Source of the DNA: JAJRZX01 sp964472295
Lineage (GTDB): Bacteria; Desulfobacterota; GWC2-55-46; JADFVP01
Length of the DNA: 53,914 nt
NCBI GenBank assembly: GCA_964472295.1
Contig: CAYYJQ010000013.1
Coordinates: forward strand, 1-53,914
Reading direction: 5' to 3'
Shown: in pieces, positions 1 to 7,567 of the stretch
How positions within the stretch are numbered: the stretch's first letter is position 1
Layout of the letters: every line of letters starts with the position of its first letter
Notes under the pieces: model-generated
What the model saw: only the letters and a program-made list of their open reading frames with translations
Told to the model about the DNA's origin: nothing
Databases searched by the model: none
Made by a program: the position numbers and the translations under genes

Positions 1-42
1 GAGGACTTTCACCTCCGAGTGGGTGCGCCCTGCCGGGCGCAC

Positions 43-82
43 AACAAAAAAAACCGGGGCAGTCCTTCCGCACCGCCCCGGC
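43..82 (-). terminator. Rho-independent terminator of hppA
   Basis: On the minus strand a 7-bp G+C stem (CCGGGGC with GCCCCGG) follows the hppA stop by about 20 nt and runs straight into eight T residues. A second inverted repeat with 8-bp arms (GTGCGCCC and GGGCGCAC, 23-42) lies just beyond it. It has no U-tract of its own and may serve as a back-up 3'-end structure. Confidence 0.8.
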
Positions 83-103
83 TCGACATCTCAAAATGCC
101 CCC

Positions 104-2125
104 TCAGACAAGAAGTGGCGCTATGATAAGCGAGACAACGCTCATGAGTTTTATGAGGATGTTCATTGAAGGCCCTGATGTATCCTTAAAGGGGTCTCCA
201 ACAGTGTCGCCCACAACGGCGGCCTTATGGGCGTCCGAGCCCTTGCCGCCGTGAGTGCCCTGCTCGATGAACTTCTTTGCATTATCCCAGGCCCCGCCTG
301 CGTTTGCCATGAAGATGGCAAGAAGTACGCCTGTTACAGTGGCACCGGCGAGCATTCCGCCAAGGGCATAGGGGCCGAGTATGAAGCCCACGATGATGGG
401 CATGAAGAGGGCTATGAGGCCGGGGAGTATCATCTCCCGGAGGGCCGCCTTGGTGCTGATGTCAATACAACGCTCAACATCGGGCTTTACACCCTCCTTG
501 CCCTCAAGGAGCCCGGGGATGTCCCTGAACTGACGCCTTATCTCGTTCACCATCTTGAAGGCCGCCTTGCCGACGCTCGTCATGGTGAGGGCGCCGATAA
601 GAAAGGGCAGGGTCCCGCCGATGAAGAGGCCTATGACGACCTTGGGGTCAGTGATTACTATCTCAAAACTATGGCCAAGGTGCATGGTTATGGCCTGGCT
701 GTAGGCGGAGAACATGGCAAGGGCCGTAAGGGCCGCAGACCCTATGGCAAACCCCTTGCCTATGGCCGCCGTCGTGTTTCCAAGGGCGTCAAGGCTGTCG
801 GTTATCTCTCTTACGTCTTTTCCAAGGCCGCTCATCTCCGAGATGCCTCCAGCGTTATCTGCGATGGGGCCGTAAGCGTCAACGCTCATGATAATGCCCG
901 TGGTGGCGAGCATACCAACCGCCGCGATGCCTATGCCGTAAAGCCCCGCAAAGTGATTGGCTATAAAGATGGCAACGCATATGGAGAGTAGCGGAAGCAC
1001 CGTGCTCTCGAGACCAACGGCAAGGCCGCTGATAATGTTGGTGGCAGGCCCTGTCTCGCTGGCCTTTGCTATGCGGTCCACGGGCTTGGATGCCGTGTAG
1101 TACTCTGTTATGAGTCCGATGGCTATGCCGCAGAGACACCCTGCGAAGACGGCCACATATACCGAGACCGCCACGTGCGAGATAAAGGTGCTGAAAAAAC
1201 CGAGGATGAGAAAGACACCTGTTGCCACGAAGGTAGCGTACCGAAGGGCCGCCGCGGGGTTGAATCTTTCAAGGTAGTTCATGGCGCCAATGCCTATGAC
1301 AGAGGCGATGAGGCCCATCATGGTAAGAATGATGGGGTAGGACATGAGGGCCATGTTGGTGCCCAGTTTCGATGCCGCTGAGCCCGCGATTACGGTGGCC
1401 CCAAGGGCGATGGTGGCGATGATGGAGCCGACATAGGACTCGAAGATGTCGGCGCCGAGGCCCGCTACGTCTCCCACGTTGTCGCCGACGTTATCGGCGA
1501 TAACACCGGGGTTACGGGGGTCGTCCTCTGGGATTCCCGCCTCTATCTTGCCGACAAGGTCTGCCCCCACGTCGGCGGTCTTGGTGTAGATGCCGCCGCC
1601 CACCCTTGCGAAGAGGGCTATGGAGGAGGCCCCCATGGCAAAGCCGTTTATGACGGCGGATGTCTCGGGGGTACCGTAGAAGAAGAAGAATATTCCTATA
1701 CCGACAAGGCCGAGGCTCGCCACGGAGAGACCCATGACAGAACCGCCAAGGAAGGCCACGCTCAGGGCCTTGCCAGCGTTGGGCTTGAACTTTCTTGCCG
1801 CCTCGGCGGTTCTCACATTGGCCTTTGTGGCGGCCTTCATGCCAAAGAACCCGGCGAGCATGGAGCATACGGCGCCGAAGAGATAGGCAACGGCAGTGGC
1901 AAATCCGATAAATATAGTAAGCAATATTGCGGCTATGATGATGACTATGAAGAGTATCTTGTACTGGCTCTTCAGGTAGACCATTGCCCCGTTGTGAATG
2001 AGGCCCGCTATATCGCGCATCTTTTCGTTACCTTCAGGCTGTCGGGTAACTACTGAATAGAGGATGCCCGCGAGCACAAGCCCCCCGAGTCCAAGCAAAG
2101 GCGCGAGAGTAGTAAGAAATCCCAT
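104..2125 (-). CDS. hppA: Membrane-bound ion-translocating pyrophosphatase, K+-dependent type
   Basis: Integral membrane enzyme that hydrolyses cytoplasmic pyrophosphate and pumps H+ or Na+ outwards. The 673 residues and about 16 hydrophobic segments match the family. The substrate-site signature is intact: DDPRNPGVIADN from about residue 201, DNVGDNVGDVAG at 211-222, and VGDTVGDPFKD near the C-terminus. GNTTAA at 449-454 has alanine where K+-independent enzymes have lysine, so K+ dependence is expected. I cannot decide between H+ and Na+ pumping by eye. The ATG start has AAAGGAG 12 nt upstream. A small inverted repeat (CGTAAA/TTTACG, about 2140-2155) sits just before that ribosome site. The gene is last in the ispE-prs-rplY-pth run and ends at a strong terminator. 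Confidence 0.96.
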   Translation of the reverse strand: MGFLTTLAPLLGLGGLVLAGILYSVVTRQPEGNEKMRDIAGLIHNGAMVYLKSQYKILFIVIIIAAILLTIFIGFATAVAYLFGAVCSMLAGFFGMKAATKANVRTAEAARKFKPNAGKALSVAFLGGSVMGLSVASLGLVGIGIFFFFYGTPETSAVINGFAMGASSIALFARVGGGIYTKTADVGADLVGKIEAGIPEDDPRNPGVIADNVGDNVGDVAGLGADIFESYVGSIIATIALGATVIAGSAASKLGTNMALMSYPIILTMMGLIASVIGIGAMNYLERFNPAAALRYATFVATGVFLILGFFSTFISHVAVSVYVAVFAGCLCGIAIGLITEYYTASKPVDRIAKASETGPATNIISGLAVGLESTVLPLLSICVAIFIANHFAGLYGIGIAAVGMLATTGIIMSVDAYGPIADNAGGISEMSGLGKDVREITDSLDALGNTTAAIGKGFAIGSAALTALAMFSAYSQAITMHLGHSFEIVITDPKVVIGLFIGGTLPFLIGALTMTSVGKAAFKMVNEIRRQFRDIPGLLEGKEGVKPDVERCIDISTKAALREMILPGLIALFMPIIVGFILGPYALGGMLAGATVTGVLLAIFMANAGGAWDNAKKFIEQGTHGGKGSDAHKAAVVGDTVGDPFKDTSGPSMNILIKLMSVVSLIIAPLLV

Positions 2126-2206
2126 GATTTTTCTTAGCTCCTTTCGTAAATCGTTTTACGGAAAAAAGTGGGGGCCATAGCCAGGAAACTCGACCCAATG
2201 TGTTTT

Positions 2207-2761
2207 TTAATTGAACCTGTTCATCGCGCCGGTGAGACCTTCGCGTATAAAGACCCCAACTGAAGCCACGGCGCGCTCAAGCATATCATCGAGGGGCCCT
2301 TGCTCCTCCTCCTCAAAGGCACTGAGCACGTAAGAAGTAAGGTCTCCAGACTCGGGTCTTCCTATGCCAAGGCGTATTCTTGGAAAGTCCGTGCCGTCGA
2401 CGGACTCAATAACCGAGGCAATGCCCCTGTGACCGCCGCTGCCTCCGCCGGGCCTTAAACGGAGCGTGCCGAGGGGCAGGTCGCAGTCATCATGGGCCAC
2501 GATAATAGAGCCCGGTGGTATGGAGAACTTTCGCGAAAAAGCCGCTACAGCCTTACCGCTAAGGTTCATGAAGGTCTGTGGCTTTATGAGTACAACGGAC
2601 TCGCCCTTTATGCCGCCTCTTCCCCAGAGCGCCCCACCGGAGCGTGTCGAGAACTTTATTCCGTGGCGTTTGGCGAGCCTATCGACAAACATGAACCCCA
2701 CGTTATGACGCGTCCCGGCGTATTCGGCGCCGGGGTTTCCAAGGCCCGCGATAAGCAGCAA
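2207..2761 (-). CDS. pth: Peptidyl-tRNA hydrolase
   Basis: Cytosolic enzyme that releases peptides from prematurely dissociated peptidyl-tRNA. The 184 residues match the family length. The N-terminus carries GLGNPGAEYAGTRHNVGF with the catalytic His and conserved Asn, followed by KPQTFMNLSG and the DDCDLPLG segment with the catalytic Asp. The start codon is TTG. It is supported by AGGAAGG about 6 nt upstream and by homology beginning at the second residue. Preceded by rplY and followed by hppA, a common translation-related arrangement. Confidence 0.95.
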   Translation of the reverse strand: MLLIAGLGNPGAEYAGTRHNVGFMFVDRLAKRHGIKFSTRSGGALWGRGGIKGESVVLIKPQTFMNLSGKAVAAFSRKFSIPPGSIIVAHDDCDLPLGTLRLRPGGGSGGHRGIASVIESVDGTDFPRIRLGIGRPESGDLTSYVLSAFEEEEQGPLDDMLERAVASVGVFIREGLTGAMNRFN

Positions 2762-2879
2762 TAGTGCCTTCCTGTATTAGACGCCTTTAGACCGCCCTGA
2801 GAGCAAAAAAGAGACAAGAGAGTAGAAGAAGCCGACCCAATCGGTGCGCGAACCCACTATTATCCCGGGAGCGTAACAA

Positions 2880-3533
2880 TTATTCTTCTGTGCTCTTCTC
2901 TTCTTTTTCCTCGAAGCTCTTGGCCAATTCCTCGGCGGCCTCTTCAGTTGTTACGGCCTCTTCCTCAGCGGCAGGGGCCACAATGGAGACGACCGTGGCC
3001 TCGGCGTCGTCGGTAAGCCTGACGCCGTCGGGAAGGGCGATGTCCTTTAAGTGTATGGCCTCGCCTATGCCGAGCTCAGTAATATCTACCTCAAGGCTAT
3101 CGGGAATGGCCCTGGGCATGCACTCGACAGTCATCTTGCGCGCGCCGTGCTGTACAATGCCGCCAAGGACCTGCCCCTTTGCCTTCCCAATTACCTGCAG
3201 TGGAACCTCAACAGTAATGAGCGTGCCGTAGACAACGTGTATGAGGTCAACGTGCTCTATAGCGTTGTTCACGGGGTGGCGAACCACTTCCTTGAACATG
3301 GCCGTCTTCTTTTCCTTGCCATCTATGTCGAGGGTAACTATTACGTTTGCCCCGGCGGATAGATGCAGGACCCGCTCGAGTTCCTTCATGTTGATGCTAA
3401 GGGGCAGGGACCTCTCGATACCCGGCCCATAGAGTACAGCCGGGGCCTGTCCCTCCCGTCTAAGCCGCCTTGTCGAGGCGCGCCCCGTAGCTTCCCTTAC
3501 GCCCACGGGCAGGCTTATCTCTTCAGTTTCCAT
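2880..3533 (-). CDS. rplY: 50S ribosomal protein L25 (Ctc/TL5 form)
   Basis: Binds 5S rRNA in the large subunit. At 217 residues it is the long two-domain form. The N-terminal 5S-binding domain contains REATGRASTRRLRREG and PAVLYGPG. The C-terminal TL5 beta-barrel domain (about 100-185) is followed by an acidic, glutamate-rich tail (about 188-217). The ATG start has GGAGGA 8 nt upstream. It lies between prs and pth, as in many bacteria that use the Ctc form. Confidence 0.94.
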   Translation of the reverse strand: METEEISLPVGVREATGRASTRRLRREGQAPAVLYGPGIERSLPLSINMKELERVLHLSAGANVIVTLDIDGKEKKTAMFKEVVRHPVNNAIEHVDLIHVVYGTLITVEVPLQVIGKAKGQVLGGIVQHGARKMTVECMPRAIPDSLEVDITELGIGEAIHLKDIALPDGVRLTDDAEATVVSIVAPAAEEEAVTTEEAAEELAKSFEEKEEKSTEE

Positions 3534-3611
3534 TCAAGGTTCCTCCGTAAAAAAATCATTGGTTAAGTCACGTTAAAGTGTTCGTATTTAAAATTGTATC
3601 TTCATGGCCAC

Positions 3612-4550
3612 TCATACGAAGAGGGAACTTATGGAGCCCCCGCTATGAATTCTCTTTATGGCCTCGGCAAGAAGAGGGCCTATGGAGGCTACCTTTATCT
3701 TATTGCAGTCCACGCCCTCCCCGTCAAGGGGAATTGTATTGGTTACGACAACTTCCCTTATGGGCGAAGCCTCAAGGCGTTCAATGGCCGGCCCGGAGAG
3801 GACTGGGTGGGTGCAGCAGGCATAGACCTCTTTTGCACCAAACTTCTCAAGGGCCGCGCCGGCCTGCGTTATGGTTCCGGCGGTGTCTATCATATCGTCA
3901 AGGAGTATGGCCGTCTTCCCCTCCACATCTCCTACTACGTGCATTACCTCAGAGACATTCGGCGCCGAGCGTCTCTTGTCAATAATGGCTATGGTGGCGC
4001 CGAGCCTCTTGGCAAAGGCGCGGGTCCGCTCCACGCCCCCGGCATCCGGAGATACGATTACAACATTATCGTGAAAACGTGCCCTGATATGCTCAAGGAG
4101 CACTGGGGTGGCGAAGATATTATCAACGGGTATATCAAAAAAGCCCTGTATCTGCCCTGCGTGCAGGTCCAAACAGACAACACGAGTGGCCCCTGCCGTT
4201 GCGATGAGGTCTGCCACAAGTTTTGCCGTAATGGGTGAGCGGGGGGCTACTTTTCTATCCTGCCGGGCATATCCGTAATATGGTATGACCGCGGTAATTG
4301 ACTGGGCCGAGGCCCTCTTAAGGGCATCGAGCATGATAAGGAGTTCCATGAGATTCTGGTTGCCGGGCCTTGAGGTGGACTGCAGAACATATACATCCCG
4401 GCACCGTACGCTCTCCTTGATGTCAACGGAGATCTCGCCGTCGCTGAAGGACTTTACCTCCACATCACCAAGTTCCACGCCGAGATGAGAGGCTATCTCA
4501 ACGGAGAGGGGCCTGTTGGAATTTCCCGAGAAGAATCTTATGTCTTTCAT
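3612..4550 (-). CDS. prs: Ribose-phosphate pyrophosphokinase
   Basis: Makes PRPP from ribose 5-phosphate and ATP for purine, pyrimidine, His, Trp and NAD synthesis. The 312 residues match class I enzymes. Visible motifs are SGNSNRPL at the start, the catalytic flexible loop around YARQDRK, the PRPP-family segment DLHAGQIQGFFD, VVIVSPDAGGVERTRAFAK, and the ribose-5-phosphate loop DDMIDTAGT. The gene follows tRNA-Gln by 44 nt and precedes rplY, so the tRNA and prs may be cotranscribed. Confidence 0.96.
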   Translation of the reverse strand: MKDIRFFSGNSNRPLSVEIASHLGVELGDVEVKSFSDGEISVDIKESVRCRDVYVLQSTSRPGNQNLMELLIMLDALKRASAQSITAVIPYYGYARQDRKVAPRSPITAKLVADLIATAGATRVVCLDLHAGQIQGFFDIPVDNIFATPVLLEHIRARFHDNVVIVSPDAGGVERTRAFAKRLGATIAIIDKRRSAPNVSEVMHVVGDVEGKTAILLDDMIDTAGTITQAGAALEKFGAKEVYACCTHPVLSGPAIERLEASPIREVVVTNTIPLDGEGVDCNKIKVASIGPLLAEAIKRIHSGGSISSLFV

Positions 4551-4594
4551 CTGATATGCCGCTCAAAAAAAAACGTATAATATTCACAAAAATC

Positions 4595-4669
4595 TGGCTG
4601 GGGCGGGAGGATTCGAACCTCCGAATGCGGGGATCAAAACCCCGTGCCTTGCCTCTTGGCGACGCCCCA
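4595..4669 (-). tRNA. tRNA-Gln (anticodon UUG)
   Basis: A complete cloverleaf can be read on the minus strand. The acceptor arm pairs TGGGGCG with CGCCCCA, the discriminator is G and CCA is encoded (4595-4597). The anticodon stem CGGGG/CCCCG encloses loop TTTTGAT, giving anticodon TTG. The T-arm has the standard GGTTCGAATCC core. The 5' U-A start of the acceptor is usual for bacterial tRNA-Gln. It lies between ispE and prs. The same window encodes GatCAB, so it may be charged by the Glu-tRNA-Gln amidation route; that link is inference. Confidence 0.96.
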
Positions 4670-4693
4670 ATCCTTTCTGCCGGCAAATCTCAA

Positions 4694-4730
4694 GACAAAA
4701 ATAACACCGTTACAATAACGGCGTGTTATT
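4694..4730 (-). terminator. Probable Rho-independent terminator upstream of tRNA-Gln
   Basis: Two nested arms pair on the minus strand: AATAACAC with GTGTTATT, and CGTTA with TAACG, separated by a 2-nt bulge and a 3-nt loop. The stem is followed by TTATTTTTG. It would end transcripts arriving from the ispE side just before the tRNA. Because it is A+T-rich at the base, it could instead be a structured tRNA leader. Confidence 0.5.
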
Positions 4731-4810
4731 AAGGAAGAGACTTGACCAGCGCTTATGACAAGTCCTCTGAGATTACTAACCAGCAGGGAAAGGCCAGAGG
4801 CCGCCCTTTC

Positions 4811-4838
4811 ATTAAAACCCGGCATGAAAAACGCCGGG
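4811..4838 (-). terminator. Candidate terminator downstream of ispE
   Basis: On the minus strand the stem CCCGGC/GCCGGG with a 9-nt loop is followed by TTTTAAT. It lies about 235 nt after the ispE stop and overlaps the last codons of a possible small ORF (4812-4943). Confidence 0.45.
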
Positions 4839-4943
4839 GCCATCTTTTCCGAGTCTAAGACCGCCACCCTTCTCAAGGCCCTTGAAGTACCCCCCATGGG
4901 CCTTGTAGAACCACGCACCGTGCGGCAAATCCACCTGCCCCAT
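4812..4943 (-). CDS. Possible 43-codon ORF or remnant of a gene
   Basis: In the 400-nt interval between ispE and tRNA-Gln one minus-strand frame reads ATG to TAA for 43 codons. Its codon choice resembles the neighbouring genes (AAG, GGC, TTC, GAG). The peptide contains DLPHGAWFYKAHGGYFKG and is glycine-rich. I recognise no family and see no clear Shine-Dalgarno. The hairpin with T-tract overlaps its 3' end. It may be a small gene, the tail of a decayed gene, or chance. In the rest of this interval I see only the G-rich tract nearer ispE. Confidence 0.2.
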   Translation of the reverse strand: MGQVDLPHGAWFYKAHGGYFKGLEKGGGLRLGKDGPGVFHAGF

Positions 4944-5073
4944 CAACCACGTTGCCCCGTCCCCTGCGCCGTATCGACAGAGACACCCATACCCCACGCA
5001 TCCCCAGCCCCCCTTTCACACCCTGCGCCTTTCACACCCTGCGCCTCTCGCCCCTTTTGCCCACCTGGCCCCT
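4930..5073 (-). other. G-rich tract with G-quadruplex motif after the ispE stop
   Basis: Read on the minus strand, the 140 nt after the ispE stop are full of G-runs. At 4986-5013 runs of 6, 4, 4 and 3 G are separated by loops of 2, 6 and 3 nt, which meets the usual quadruplex pattern. A 16-bp unit (plus-strand TTTCACACCCTGCGCC) is repeated in tandem at about 5013-5044. A similar tract follows the nuoG stop. Confidence 0.55.
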
Positions 5074-5931
5074 TTATAGGCCCCTTGCGAGGAAGAGAGA
5101 CTCGCCTGAGATGGCAAGACTGTCTTCAAGGAGTTTAAAGGCCCTTTTTGCCGCCGCCTTATCGTCAAAGAGTCCAAAGACAGTGGGGCCGCTCCCTGAC
5201 ATCAAGGCCGCAAGCGCCCCGGATTGCAGGAGAAGTCCCTTCAGCCTCGTGACTTCCGGGTATCTCGCGCATGTAACGGCCTCAAGGTCGTTCGCGAGGT
5301 TATCCAGAAGGCCTTTCAGGGTCTTAAAAAGCCTGTCTGAATTCAATAACATATTATCTTCGGGGGGGTTTGTCAAGACGAAATTATCGTATACCCACTT
5401 GGTGGAGACGCTGAAGCCGGGGTTTATGAGTACAAAGTACAGGGATGGGAGGGTAACGCGCCTCAGAACCTCGCCCCGGCCCGTGGCCACGGCTGGGGTC
5501 TTCATTATGAAAAAAGGCACGTCCGAGCCGAGGGCGGCGCCCATGCCGCGTAGTTCAGAGTCCGGGAGGCCCGTTCCAAGGGCGCTGTTGAGGGTCATGA
5601 GGACTGTCGCGGCGTTGGAACTTCCGCCTCCAAGGCCCGCGCCAATGGGGATTTTTTTATTGATTTTTATGGTTATATGCCTCTGAAGGCGCGTCCTCTC
5701 AAGAAAGAGGGCGGCGGCCCTGTAGGCGAGGTTTGAGCGGTCTTCAGGGAGGTTGGAGCCGGGGCACTCAATGGTAATACCGCTTCCAGGGCTTTCCTCC
5801 AGGAAGATTTCGTCGAATAGCGCTACTGGCTCCATGAGGGTGTAGAGGTCATGGTAGCCATCGTCTCTCTTTCCAAGCACCCTCAAGACAAGATTTATCT
5901 TGGCAGGCGAGAGGACTCGGATGCTACTCAT
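5074..5931 (-). CDS. ispE: 4-diphosphocytidyl-2-C-methyl-D-erythritol kinase
   Basis: GHMP-family kinase that phosphorylates CDP-methylerythritol in the MEP isoprenoid pathway. The 285 residues match the family. The N-terminus has the substrate segment PAKINLVLRVLGKRDDGYH. The ATP loop reads PIGAGLGGGSSNAA near residues 92-105, and the C-terminal GHMP motif reads LMSGSGPTVFGLF. Its start overlaps the end of the preceding 61-codon ORF by 8 nt, which suggests translational coupling. The tRNA-Gln and prs follow. A polyprenyl diphosphate synthase gene (47442-48416) uses products of the same pathway. Confidence 0.95.
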   Translation of the reverse strand: MSSIRVLSPAKINLVLRVLGKRDDGYHDLYTLMEPVALFDEIFLEESPGSGITIECPGSNLPEDRSNLAYRAAALFLERTRLQRHITIKINKKIPIGAGLGGGSSNAATVLMTLNSALGTGLPDSELRGMGAALGSDVPFFIMKTPAVATGRGEVLRRVTLPSLYFVLINPGFSVSTKWVYDNFVLTNPPEDNMLLNSDRLFKTLKGLLDNLANDLEAVTCARYPEVTRLKGLLLQSGALAALMSGSGPTVFGLFDDKAAAKRAFKLLEDSLAISGESLFLARGL

Positions 5932-6109
5932 CTTCGAGTTTCATGTCCGTTTTGTTCCGGTGATAATCACAGCGGAACCCCCCGAGGAAGAAACCGAAGA
6001 GCGAGAAACTGGTGGTGGGGTCAAAGGGGAGTTTCCACCAGGACGGCCTTCTGCCCTTTAGCTCCGTAAGGTCCACACTGTCTTTATTCTTATCTGCCAA
6101 AGCCCGCAC
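5924..6109 (-). CDS. Small hypothetical protein coupled to nuoN and ispE
   Basis: A 61-codon ORF begins with GTG one nucleotide after the nuoN TAA and ends 8 nt inside ispE, so it is well placed for translational coupling. The product is charged at both ends with an aromatic centre (GRRPSWWKLPFDPTTSFSLF, then GFFLGGF) and no clear membrane helix. I recognise no family. Intact reading across the whole gap and the tight junctions argue that it is real. An unconserved read-through frame remains possible. Confidence 0.5.
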   Translation of the reverse strand: MRALADKNKDSVDLTELKGRRPSWWKLPFDPTTSFSLFGFFLGGFRCDYHRNKTDMKLEDE

Positions 6110-6110
6110 C

Positions 6111-7565
6111 TTACATGAATAAAGGTCTTGCCGCCTTTATGGCAAGATCGAGGAATGGCCCTGGATAGAGGCCGAGAAAGGCCGTGCCAAGGGCCGTACA
6201 AAAGAGGACTATATTATACCAGACGCCTGTAGCCGGATGCTCCACGCCCTCTACGGGCTCTCTCAGGAACATGTAGAAGATGACTCGGGCGTAGAAAAAG
6301 AGCGATATGGCCGTGCTCGCCACCCCGATGGAGGCAAGATAGTAGTACTTTGCCTTTACGGCGGCAGAGAGTATGAAGAACTTGGCCGCAAAGCCTCCTG
6401 TCGGCGGGATACCAGCGAGGGAGAGCATGAAGAGGGCCATGAGAAGGGCCAGCACTGGCCGACGTGATATAAGGCCGCTGTAATCGCTTATATTCTCACC
6501 AACTCTCCTGCCCCCGGCGTCGCTTCGGATATGGGTGACCACCACAAATGCCCCCATGTTCATAAAGAGGTAGACGAGGAAGTAGTAGAGGACGCCGCCG
6601 GCTCCGATGTCGTTATATACGAGAAGACCCATGAGTATGATGCCAGCATGGGTGATGCTCGAGTAGGCGAGCATTCTTATGATGTTCTTCTGTGATATGG
6701 CCACCACGGCCCCGAAAATCATGGTGGCCGCCGAGAGTATCCAGAGTGCGCCGGACCACTGGGGTTGCAAGGCAGGGAATGCAACAAGAAAAAGGCGGAG
6801 CATGGCGGCAAAGGCCGCGGCCTTTGAGCCTATGGAGAGGAGGGCCGTGACTGGTGTCGGGGCCCCCTCGTAGACATCCGGCGCCCACATATGGAAGGGG
6901 AATGCCGCCACCTTGAAGCCAAAACCAACGATAATGAGGATAAAGCCAATGGCAAGGTATGGGCCGGGACCTGCGCGAAGTCCCTCTGCCATGGCTAAAA
7001 AGTTGGTGGAGCCCGTGGAGCCGTAAGCAAAGGCGATACCGTAAAGGAGGACGCCTGAAGACAGGGCCCCGAGGATGAGGTACTTGAGGGCCCCTTCCAC
7101 GGAACGGTCTTTATTCGTCCTCATCGCAACGAGTATGTAGAAAGACATGGCCATGAGCTCAAGGCCCACGTAAAGGGTAATAAGGTCGCCTGCCGAGGCC
7201 ATGACCATCATGCCTACAGTTGAGAAGAGTATGATGTGGTAGAACTCACCCCTCTGGAGCCCGCTCTTTTTAAGGTAATCCATGGAGATAATGATGGTAA
7301 AGAGGGCGGCGAGGATGAAGATGACGTTAAAGTAGGCCGCGAAGGTATCGGCAATGACCGTTCCGCCAAAGGACGGCACCGTGTCATGGGTTACTATGGC
7401 CACGGGCAGTAGCGCAACGAGCCCTATGATGCTGATGTACCCGAGAAAGGCCTTGTCGCGGGGCCTTATGAAGAAATCCACCACAAGTACGACGAGGGCG
7501 AGCCCTGTAAGGAGTATCTCGGGAAGTATGGAGGCGATATTTATGTTGAGGTTCAGTATATCCAT
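6111..7565 (-). CDS. nuoN: NADH-quinone oxidoreductase subunit N
   Basis: Antiporter-like membrane subunit of complex I, one of its proton channels. The 484 residues and about 14 hydrophobic helices match NuoN. Conserved features are YVGLELMAMSFYILVA with the TM5 Glu, the TM7-8 region FKVAAFPFHMWAPDVYEGAP with its Lys, and SLAGIPPTGGFAAKFF. It is the last nuo gene, 2 nt downstream of nuoM. Confidence 0.95.
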   Translation of the reverse strand: MDILNLNINIASILPEILLTGLALVVLVVDFFIRPRDKAFLGYISIIGLVALLPVAIVTHDTVPSFGGTVIADTFAAYFNVIFILAALFTIIISMDYLKKSGLQRGEFYHIILFSTVGMMVMASAGDLITLYVGLELMAMSFYILVAMRTNKDRSVEGALKYLILGALSSGVLLYGIAFAYGSTGSTNFLAMAEGLRAGPGPYLAIGFILIIVGFGFKVAAFPFHMWAPDVYEGAPTPVTALLSIGSKAAAFAAMLRLFLVAFPALQPQWSGALWILSAATMIFGAVVAISQKNIIRMLAYSSITHAGIILMGLLVYNDIGAGGVLYYFLVYLFMNMGAFVVVTHIRSDAGGRRVGENISDYSGLISRRPVLALLMALFMLSLAGIPPTGGFAAKFFILSAAVKAKYYYLASIGVASTAISLFFYARVIFYMFLREPVEGVEHPATGVWYNIVLFCTALGTAFLGLYPGPFLDLAIKAARPLFM

Positions 7566-7567
7566 AT

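Noticed and set aside
227..991. Long plus-strand frames opposite hppA, the nuo genes and other GC-rich genes
   Set aside because: They are antisense shadows of strongly supported genes, with compositions rich in Gly, His and Arg and no family resemblance.
2126..2206. Riboswitch in the hppA leader
   Set aside because: Only one short inverted repeat is present in an 80-nt gap; no known aptamer pattern can be recognised.
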